A stretch of DNA of 64,000 nt from JAFGRU01 sp963665915 (GTDB lineage Bacteria > Desulfobacterota > Desulfuromonadia > Desulfuromonadales > JAAYDE01), in assembly GCA_963665915.2 (NCBI GenBank), contig CAXXSG010000004.1, forward strand, positions 186,001-250,000, in the 5' to 3' direction. The notes beneath the pieces are model-generated. The model had not been told where the DNA came from. It saw nothing but the letters and a program-made list of their open reading frames with translations, and ran no database searches. A program made the translations under genes and the position numbers. Positions 27,330-34,395 of this stretch are shown here, piece by piece; positions within the stretch are counted from its first letter, which is position 1; each line of letters starts with the position of its first letter.

Positions 27330-28025
27330 ATGGGCTTTTTTTATCTGGGTTTGTTTCTGATCTATGTCTTGTGCGCCATCGGAACGATCATACCGGTCTT
27401 CAAGTTTGCCAAAAATAATTGGCTGCCGTTGCTGACAGTTCTATTTTTCCTCCTTTTTCCCACCTACGACATCCTCATCCAGAAGGTGGCAATGACTTAC
27501 TACGAAAAGACTCAGACCCTCCAGGAGATCAAGCACACTGTCGATTCCCCCGGCAGTGTCTACTGGGAAGACAACGTCTGGCCGGGCTATGACGAGAATT
27601 ACCGGATATGGATGATCGACCATCTGCTTGATGGGGTTCATCTAGAAGCCCTGGCCATGAACGGCGAAGACGGCAAGGTTTATCTCTACCGCTATGGCCA
27701 AGGGGATACACCGGAGATATACGAAGATGCGGCCTCGCTGATGCCGGTCAACTACAAGGTGGTGCTGAATCCCGTAAAGCTCCCTTGGTGGCAGAAGAAG
27801 TTCATCTGGTCTGACCAGATGGATATTTATGACACCCTGAGCGACAAGCGAATAGCCTTTTCCAAACGCTATATGGAGTATTCGCCGAGTATGTTGGTGA
27901 TCAAATCAGTTGGTGGTCATCCCTTTGAAGGGGGACGTCATATTGGAGATTCGCTTGTTTATGATTTTGACGACAAAGTTCTTTTCCCCAAAACAGGGAA
28001 AAGACGGCCTCAAGAAGGAGCTTGA
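27330..28025 (+). CDS. Membrane-anchored lipase-partner protein, paralogue 1
   Basis: A 231-residue protein with two N-terminal hydrophobic segments (residues about 3-24 and 32-50) and a soluble domain of about 175 residues, probably periplasmic. It is clearly related to the protein at 28994. Shared blocks are YWEDN-x-PG-x-DE, LDGVHL, DG-x-x-YLY, NPV-x-L and a late FDD motif. I recognise no family. A lipase gene follows each of the two paralogues, which suggests a dedicated partner such as an inhibitor/immunity protein or a folding helper; this is inference. The ATG at 27330 has GAGG upstream. Confidence 0.65.
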   Translation: MGFFYLGLFLIYVLCAIGTIIPVFKFAKNNWLPLLTVLFFLLFPTYDILIQKVAMTYYEKTQTLQEIKHTVDSPGSVYWEDNVWPGYDENYRIWMIDHLLDGVHLEALAMNGEDGKVYLYRYGQGDTPEIYEDAASLMPVNYKVVLNPVKLPWWQKKFIWSDQMDIYDTLSDKRIAFSKRYMEYSPSMLVIKSVGGHPFEGGRHIGDSLVYDFDDKVLFPKTGKRRPQEGA

Positions 28026-28113
28026 GGTAGTTTCGCAAAATACAGTGTTAAAAGCATGACATCAACATACATTAAAAACTATCGGGGAAGAATGAAATTA
28101 GAGGGGGTAACCC

Positions 28114-28947
28114 ATGGAAAATAGTGCTGTTATTCAGAATATGGGGAAATTGGCACAAGAAGTTTATGATGAGAACAATCAATACTTCACTCCAAACTCC
28201 ATTGGATCCTCTTTAGTTGGAGTACCCGGCTATCAAATCAAGGAAATTAGTCCCGATTCCGGAAATGGCTTTCAAGCACTGCTGCTGAAAAAGACCGACC
28301 TCTATACCGCCGCTTCGGAATATGTATTTGCTTTCCGGGGGACGGAAGGTGAATTCAGTGTAGAAGGCTGGCATGATCTGATCGAAACCGACATTCTGCA
28401 GATGGGTACCAAGGCAATCGCAGCGCAATTCCTCGAAGCGATCATGTTTGTACATGAAATGATTGCAACGACGACGTATAATCTCACACCGGAGAACACT
28501 ACCCTGACCGGTCATTCCTTGGGTGGCGCCATCGGCACGGCTGTCAGCTATGCCTTTGGAATGCAATCCTTTGGCTACAACCCATTCGGGATTGAAAACC
28601 ATACTCTTTTTCAGGCTAATACTCTCGGTGAAATCTTTCAATTATTTGCCGACACTGCTTTTCTACAAATGCCTTGGGATGATCCGATTAATCCCCCGCA
28701 AATCAGTGACCTTGCCGCTGACTTGGAAATCGACGCTGTCAAATTCGCTACCTTCTACAATTTGACTGAACCTCTTTCAAAGCATGTCGAAGACAATGCG
28801 AATTTCGTCGCCGTCGACCGGGACGTGCAGGAGTTTGTTTCCGGCGGCATAACCGATATAGCCGGTGGCCTGACAGGCGAAGTCCAGCCCATTATGACCC
28901 ATGCTGGTGGCGAGCTCTGGAATCATATCTCTTTTTGCATCGAGTGA
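28114..28947 (+). CDS. Lipase class 3-like protein, stand-alone
   Basis: A 277-residue alpha/beta hydrolase with the nucleophile elbow LTGHSLGGA (Ser135) and YVFAFRGTEG before it. This is the layout of class 3 lipases and of the N-terminal domain of the giant RTX protein at 29779, to which it is similar (TLTGHSLGG, a following YNP-[FY]-G, and AFRGT). It has no signal peptide and no RTX repeats or C-terminal secretion signal, so how it would leave the cell is unclear. Asp and His of the triad could not be fixed. It lies 88 bases after partner paralogue 1. Confidence 0.75.
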   Translation: MENSAVIQNMGKLAQEVYDENNQYFTPNSIGSSLVGVPGYQIKEISPDSGNGFQALLLKKTDLYTAASEYVFAFRGTEGEFSVEGWHDLIETDILQMGTKAIAAQFLEAIMFVHEMIATTTYNLTPENTTLTGHSLGGAIGTAVSYAFGMQSFGYNPFGIENHTLFQANTLGEIFQLFADTAFLQMPWDDPINPPQISDLAADLEIDAVKFATFYNLTEPLSKHVEDNANFVAVDRDVQEFVSGGITDIAGGLTGEVQPIMTHAGGELWNHISFCIE

Positions 28948-28993
28948 CGAACGTTAGTTTTTCTTTGGCAACCTTCGACATTTAGGTGAATTT

Positions 28994-29782
28994 ATGAATT
29001 CTTCTCAAAAGCGACCATCGACCAAAAAACGGGCCGTTGTATTGTGGACAGTTGTTTTCCTGATTCTCTTGGGACTTTTTGCTCTGACCCACGACATCAT
29101 CATCACCAATATTCTTGCCTGGCAGATATGCAGAGCTGATCCTCAGCCCAAAACCTTTATCAAAAAAACCGTCGAGTATCCCGCAAGTATTTATTGGGAA
29201 GACAATATCTATCCTGGCTTTGACGAGAGAGACCGTCTCCTAATGATTCGTAACTATCTGGATGGTGTGCACCTCAAGACTATGGCTCTCAATGCAGCGG
29301 ATGGGACGATCTATCTGTACACGGCAACCGATGAGGACTGGAAAACCAGCCGGGCAATCAAAACCCGAAAAATAAAAGGTGATTTCATGGATACCATAGA
29401 AATCGAAGCCAAAGCCATCGCCGCTCGGGGCAAAATCCTAACCCGGCAGACAATGCCTCAGCTCAACTATAATGTGGTGTTCAACCCTGTACATCTTACC
29501 TTATTACAGAGCCGGTTCCTCTACAGCGATGAAGTGACTATCACAGACAATAAAGCAGATGAAGTAATTTCTTTTAACCGCAGATTGATGCGCAGGTGGT
29601 ACCTGATCATGCCTGATGTTGGAATGGGGGACCGATATTATTATCCCCATTCAATCTGTGGGGAAAGCAGCCTTTATGGGTTTGATGATATGGTTTTTCC
29701 TATTCACACCCTCAATGGTATGAATCATCTGTGGCTGATAAATAACAGAATATACCATCTACGAAAAGGAGAGGTTAAATGA
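28994..29782 (+). CDS. Membrane-anchored lipase-partner protein, paralogue 2
   Basis: A 262-residue protein with one N-terminal transmembrane segment (residues about 15-36, WTVVFLILLGLFALTHDIII) after a basic cytoplasmic tip, then a soluble domain. It shares with the protein at 27330 the blocks YWEDNIYPGFDE, LDGVHL, DGTIYLY, VVFNPVHL and GFDDMVF. Its stop overlaps the start of the RTX lipase gene (ATGA), so the two are translationally coupled, as toxin-immunity or enzyme-chaperone pairs often are. Function is not established. Confidence 0.68.
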   Translation: MNSSQKRPSTKKRAVVLWTVVFLILLGLFALTHDIIITNILAWQICRADPQPKTFIKKTVEYPASIYWEDNIYPGFDERDRLLMIRNYLDGVHLKTMALNAADGTIYLYTATDEDWKTSRAIKTRKIKGDFMDTIEIEAKAIAARGKILTRQTMPQLNYNVVFNPVHLTLLQSRFLYSDEVTITDNKADEVISFNRRLMRRWYLIMPDVGMGDRYYYPHSICGESSLYGFDDMVFPIHTLNGMNHLWLINNRIYHLRKGEVK

Positions 29783-32700
29783 GTATCAGCACTGATAATA
29801 TTTTAGTTTCAGAGATGGGGATGTTATCTCAGCTGTCCTACTTAGATTATGGATCAGGGGAACTTGAAAAAAATGACACCATAAATAGCTTTATATGGAA
29901 AGGAATAACTTACTCCCTCAATTCCTCTTACACTGTCATCGATTACAAAAATGACCCAAACGACCCTGTCACAAACATGCAGGCAGTCCTCCTTGCCAAA
30001 AACGACAGTGCCGGTAATCCAACGGATGAATATGTAATCGCATTCAGAGGCACCCAAGAATGGCAAGACTGGATATCCAACGGTTTAACCGGTCTTGTTA
30101 ATTACAATCAACAGGTTGTAGATGGCCGGGATTTTGTTCTGGAAATGATGAGTCAGTATTCCATATCAGCGGATCAGCTAACCCTCACCGGGCATTCTTT
30201 AGGTGGGTTTATTACACAAGCCGTTGGTGCCGACTTGCATATTCAGGGATATGCTTATAACCCCTATGGCGCAAACCTGCTCAGCAGTCTATTCCCTTCT
30301 CCGTTGGGTTATTATTCAATTTTTGGGCAAGTGCTTGATATATTTGGATTAGGCGATAAAAACGATCCTTGGATAAAAGACAACCTATTGACCGTCTCCT
30401 ACCAAGATGGTGGTTTACTCAATGGTGACATCCTTTCCAACCTACTAACCGAATTAAGCGATTTTATTGCCGGGAATGATCATTTGGGCGGTGTGTTGTC
30501 AATTTTTGGCATCGACAATGCGGATGGTGTAATAGCTGGGCATGCCATGGCTACCCTGAACTTTGCGCTAGAGAACTACAACCAAATTCTTGCCAAGTTT
30601 GATAGCTCGCTCAATCTTCAAATATTATCCGAGATTTTTTGTTTAAGCGGTGTTGAGCACGTTCTATCCACTTTTGCTGAAGTTGTTGGGGAAAACACTT
30701 TCGGAACGAGTCAAGAACTATTTAACCGCTTTGTTAACTCCACAACGACCGGTCTGTCGGCTATTTTGTTAAAAAATGAAACTTCCGATACACTTTCAAA
30801 CCTAGCCACTGATCCTGCTCACCTCTACGCCCTGCTAAATCTCAATCCTTTTGTAATCAACGGTGTCGATTACAATCCCCTCAATCAAAACGGGTTACTG
30901 GATACCGGCAATTATTCCGATCAATTCATCAAAGACCGCGCACTTTTTCTCTACAACACTATGCACGAAACCCAAACTTCTGAACCATACTCAATTCGTT
31001 ACATAGACAGGTCATTAGATGCAAATGATGAAGTGGAAATAAAGGATGCTTGGGTCCAAGGTGAAGGGAACCCGATGGATGTCTCCTATGTAACCTTCGG
31101 CAACAAACTTGACGATGAAATAATCGGAATAGGCCAGGAAGATTACCTCTACGGGATGGGCGGCGACGACCTGCTGGTTGGCAATGACTCTGACGACTAC
31201 CTCGAAGGCGGCAAAGGACAGGACACCCTGAACGGTGGCGATGGCAATGACACCTTCTTCGTCCTGGGAGAAGATGATGCTTACGACTTTTTCAACGGTG
31301 GCGACGGCGACGAAGATACCATCCTGGGCTCTGCTGGCGACGACACCATTCGGGTCAACAACTTCAGCGGCGATAATTCCATCGAGATCATCGATGGTGG
31401 AGGTGGTCAAAACAAACTTGCCGGCACTGAGGTGGAAGATGTCATAGATATCAGCCAAACAGTACTGAAAAACATTCAATCCATAGAACTCGGTGACGGG
31501 CACGACATTCTCCGGGTCCACAATTTGGGCAACAGCTCCGGGGTCAATCTTATCGATGGCGGCAGCGGACTAAACACACTTGAAGGAACTGACAAGGCTG
31601 ACATCATCGATTTGTCCGAAATCACGGTTAATCGCATACAGCAGATTCAGGCAAAAGGAGGCGCGGATAAAATCATCGGTAGCGCCGGCGCCGAATATAT
31701 ATATGGCGGAAGTGGAAACGATACTTTGATCGGCGGTGGCGGGGAAGACTATCTCTATGGTGGAGAAGGTTTCGATTACTACAAGATCACTCCCGGCGAA
31801 AAAGTTCATATTTGTGACAGTGACGGCAAAGGCGTTATTGCCGACAACATGATAGTCGGAAGTTTTATTGAAACTGCTGAAAACCAATATACCTCTTTTC
31901 TTAATTCCCAAATCACCGCAACCAAAACCGATGATGGCAATCTGACAATTTGTAATCCTGATGGTACCGAAATAGTAATCGAAAATTTCGAAAACGGCGA
32001 TCTCGGCATCAGCTTACTAGGTTCCCTTGACTTTTCCAGTGAAAACTCAGTTCTCACTTTTTCAGGCACCGATATGAGGGAAGAAGCCTATGCAACATAC
32101 GGGGGGAATCAATCATCTAACGGTCTTGACTGGTACTGGTATGTGTTCGGCAACACGGAAGATGTTTCGTTGACCGACTTCGGTGTAGATGAAGTACCTG
32201 CACTGGAGTTAACCGGAGCCGGCGGTAACGACTTTCTTACCGGTCTCTTTCGTAGTGACCATATCAGCGGCGGCGAGGGCAACGACGTCATTTCCGGATA
32301 CAACACCGCCTTCCCAGCCTCCGCCATCCCGGAGGGGGAAAACATCGAAGGCGACCTGCTTGATGGGGGCGCTGGCAAGGACTTTATTTTTGGGTCAGGC
32401 GGAAACGACGTTATTCTCGGCGGAGCGGAAACCGATTTTCTCGAAGGGCTTGACGGCACGGATTCTCTCGACGGTGGTTCTGGAAATGACGCCCTGGCCG
32501 GCGGTTCCCATGCTGATACACTGATGGGCGGCGAGGGCGATGACTTGCTTTCTGGGGATGGATATTTTTCCGGGGCAGATAACATTGATGTCAATTTCCT
32601 TCAATATCTGGATGTGAGTTTCAGCTACACAACCGATGATGGGTATTATATGACCGGAAGCCACATTGTCGGGGCGATAGTGCACCATGAGGACCCCATA

Positions 32701-34395
32701 GTGGAAGGAGGGAACGACATCCTTTTCGGCGGCAACGGAAATGATCAGCTTTGGGGTGGTGCCGGAGACGACGTACTTTGCGGTGAAGATGGTAACGACG
32801 CTTTAATCGGCGGGTCGGGAAATGACCTGCTGATGGGCGGCGAGGGCATGGACGTTCTGGGGGATGATGGGGTTAACCTTGATCTCGGTAATGATATTCT
32901 CGACGGCGGGGCCGGTAACGATTTGCTCTATGGTGCAGCTGGTGACGAAACATTGTTTGGCGGTGAAGGGGATGATTCGCTCTCTGGTGCCGACGGCAAT
33001 GACACTATCGATGGTGGCGCCGGAAACGACACCCTTTTGGGGGGGGATGGTAATGATTGTTATTTTTTCGGACAAGGATCAGGACAGGACAGGCTTTATG
33101 ATTCATCAGGAGAAAATGACGTTCTTAAAATCGGTAAAGGCATAACTCCAGAACAAATCAAGGTTACCCGAACAGCATCAGATCTTTATATCGGAATCCT
33201 TGGATCCGAGGCCCGGTTGAGAATCCAAAATTGGTTCGAAGGCGATAACCATAAAATTGAAACCATCGAGTTTTCAGATGGAACTATATGGGGTGCCTCC
33301 CAACTGGAACACCAACTCATTACAATGACCACCTCCGGCACGGATGAAGATGATACTTTAACCGGGTCAGATGGAGAAAATAATGAACTTATCGGCCTTG
33401 AAGGCAACGATGACTTATACGGTGGAAACGGTGATGACATCCTCAATGGGGGTGCCGGAGACGATTATTTAATTGGAAATTTTGGCCATGACACGCTTAT
33501 AGGAGGGCTTGGTAACGATAGCTTAATGGCCCATCCATATTACTATTATCCTTCTGCCACAGGCGATTCCCTTACATTTAACGGTGGACCTGGCAATGAC
33601 TCCATGTTCGGAGGTAGTGGCTCTGGAACCACCTATCTTTTTGCCCCCGGCGACGGTCAGGATTCAATTTTAGACTTTGGTGGTATAGACGACACAGTCA
33701 GTTTCACTAAGGGGATACTGCCGGATGACGTTCAAGTTACCCGCCAGGGAGAGAATCTTGTCCTCGATAGCCCAAGTTCCGGAGATCAGCTGACGCTTCG
33801 AAGTTGGTTTGGCGGGTTCTATTATTTGCCTCAAATGGAGGAGGACGATAACACACAATATTTTATCAACGGCCGTGACCAATTTAAAATTGAGAAGGTA
33901 GCATTTGCGGACGGTACGGTGTGGGACGTCGATACACTCTATGAAAAAGCCTTTCAAAACAACAACGCTCCGGAAATCATAACTCCCCTGCCGGACCAAA
34001 GCGTGCAGCAGGGCCAGCCGTTCAGCTTCAGGATTCCTTCCGGTACATTCAATGATCCGGACATTGCTGACAACCTCACTTTCACCGTTACCCTCGAAGA
34101 CGGCTCTCCTCTTCCAGCATGGCTGGAGTTCAACGGCACCTTTTTCAACGGCACATCCCCAAATGATCAGAACAACACACTGACCATCCAAGTAGTTGCT
34201 GAGGATATTTTTGGCTTAACGATTTCAGACAGTTTTCAGATAGACTTTTTTGACCCCGTGAACTTGGGAGAGATGCAGGAAGACGGCACTATTCTTATTT
34301 CAACTTCCCAACTTCTGGCAAATGCCTCCATCGAAAACGAAGAAGCTTTTTCCGTTCAGGACCTGGCCTCTGATAAAGGGCACCTTGGTGGATAA
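29779..34395 (+). CDS. Giant RTX lipase, N-terminal part (ends at a frameshift)
   Basis: 1538 residues. Residues 1 to about 290 are a class 3 lipase domain: AFRGTQEW and LTGHSLGGF, nucleophile Ser140. From about 440 come blocks of Ca-binding RTX repeats (GGxGxDxLx type), broken by haemolysin-type Ca-binding related domains such as the one near 1115-1175 (RIQNWFEGDNHKIETIEFSDG). At about 1394 a He_PIG/cadherin-like domain starts (APEIITPLPDQSVQQGQPF), then the beginning of a cadherin-like repeat. The frame then ends in a TAA that interrupts it; the rest continues in the +1 frame. AGGAG precedes the ATG. It is presumably a secreted Ca-dependent lipase or adhesin. Confidence 0.85.
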   Translation: MSISTDNILVSEMGMLSQLSYLDYGSGELEKNDTINSFIWKGITYSLNSSYTVIDYKNDPNDPVTNMQAVLLAKNDSAGNPTDEYVIAFRGTQEWQDWISNGLTGLVNYNQQVVDGRDFVLEMMSQYSISADQLTLTGHSLGGFITQAVGADLHIQGYAYNPYGANLLSSLFPSPLGYYSIFGQVLDIFGLGDKNDPWIKDNLLTVSYQDGGLLNGDILSNLLTELSDFIAGNDHLGGVLSIFGIDNADGVIAGHAMATLNFALENYNQILAKFDSSLNLQILSEIFCLSGVEHVLSTFAEVVGENTFGTSQELFNRFVNSTTTGLSAILLKNETSDTLSNLATDPAHLYALLNLNPFVINGVDYNPLNQNGLLDTGNYSDQFIKDRALFLYNTMHETQTSEPYSIRYIDRSLDANDEVEIKDAWVQGEGNPMDVSYVTFGNKLDDEIIGIGQEDYLYGMGGDDLLVGNDSDDYLEGGKGQDTLNGGDGNDTFFVLGEDDAYDFFNGGDGDEDTILGSAGDDTIRVNNFSGDNSIEIIDGGGGQNKLAGTEVEDVIDISQTVLKNIQSIELGDGHDILRVHNLGNSSGVNLIDGGSGLNTLEGTDKADIIDLSEITVNRIQQIQAKGGADKIIGSAGAEYIYGGSGNDTLIGGGGEDYLYGGEGFDYYKITPGEKVHICDSDGKGVIADNMIVGSFIETAENQYTSFLNSQITATKTDDGNLTICNPDGTEIVIENFENGDLGISLLGSLDFSSENSVLTFSGTDMREEAYATYGGNQSSNGLDWYWYVFGNTEDVSLTDFGVDEVPALELTGAGGNDFLTGLFRSDHISGGEGNDVISGYNTAFPASAIPEGENIEGDLLDGGAGKDFIFGSGGNDVILGGAETDFLEGLDGTDSLDGGSGNDALAGGSHADTLMGGEGDDLLSGDGYFSGADNIDVNFLQYLDVSFSYTTDDGYYMTGSHIVGAIVHHEDPIVEGGNDILFGGNGNDQLWGGAGDDVLCGEDGNDALIGGSGNDLLMGGEGMDVLGDDGVNLDLGNDILDGGAGNDLLYGAAGDETLFGGEGDDSLSGADGNDTIDGGAGNDTLLGGDGNDCYFFGQGSGQDRLYDSSGENDVLKIGKGITPEQIKVTRTASDLYIGILGSEARLRIQNWFEGDNHKIETIEFSDGTIWGASQLEHQLITMTTSGTDEDDTLTGSDGENNELIGLEGNDDLYGGNGDDILNGGAGDDYLIGNFGHDTLIGGLGNDSLMAHPYYYYPSATGDSLTFNGGPGNDSMFGGSGSGTTYLFAPGDGQDSILDFGGIDDTVSFTKGILPDDVQVTRQGENLVLDSPSSGDQLTLRSWFGGFYYLPQMEEDDNTQYFINGRDQFKIEKVAFADGTVWDVDTLYEKAFQNNNAPEIITPLPDQSVQQGQPFSFRIPSGTFNDPDIADNLTFTVTLEDGSPLPAWLEFNGTFFNGTSPNDQNNTLTIQVVAEDIFGLTISDSFQIDFFDPVNLGEMQEDGTILISTSQLLANASIENEEAFSVQDLASDKGHLGG
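34375..34380 (+). other. Site of +1 frameshift in the RTX lipase gene
   Basis: At AAAGGG, deleting one base joins the two frames and restores a normal cadherin-like sequence, DLASDKGTLVDNGNRTW. The joined gene, 29779-37183, would encode 2467 residues. It can be a sequencing error in a homopolymer, a true mutation or phase-type variation. Confidence 0.8.

Noticed and set aside
34371..34395. Programmed ribosomal frameshift
   Set aside because: AAAGGG could slip, but no upstream Shine-Dalgarno-like stimulator or typical +1 signal (such as a rare codon or stop at the site) was seen; simple indel is the simpler reading.
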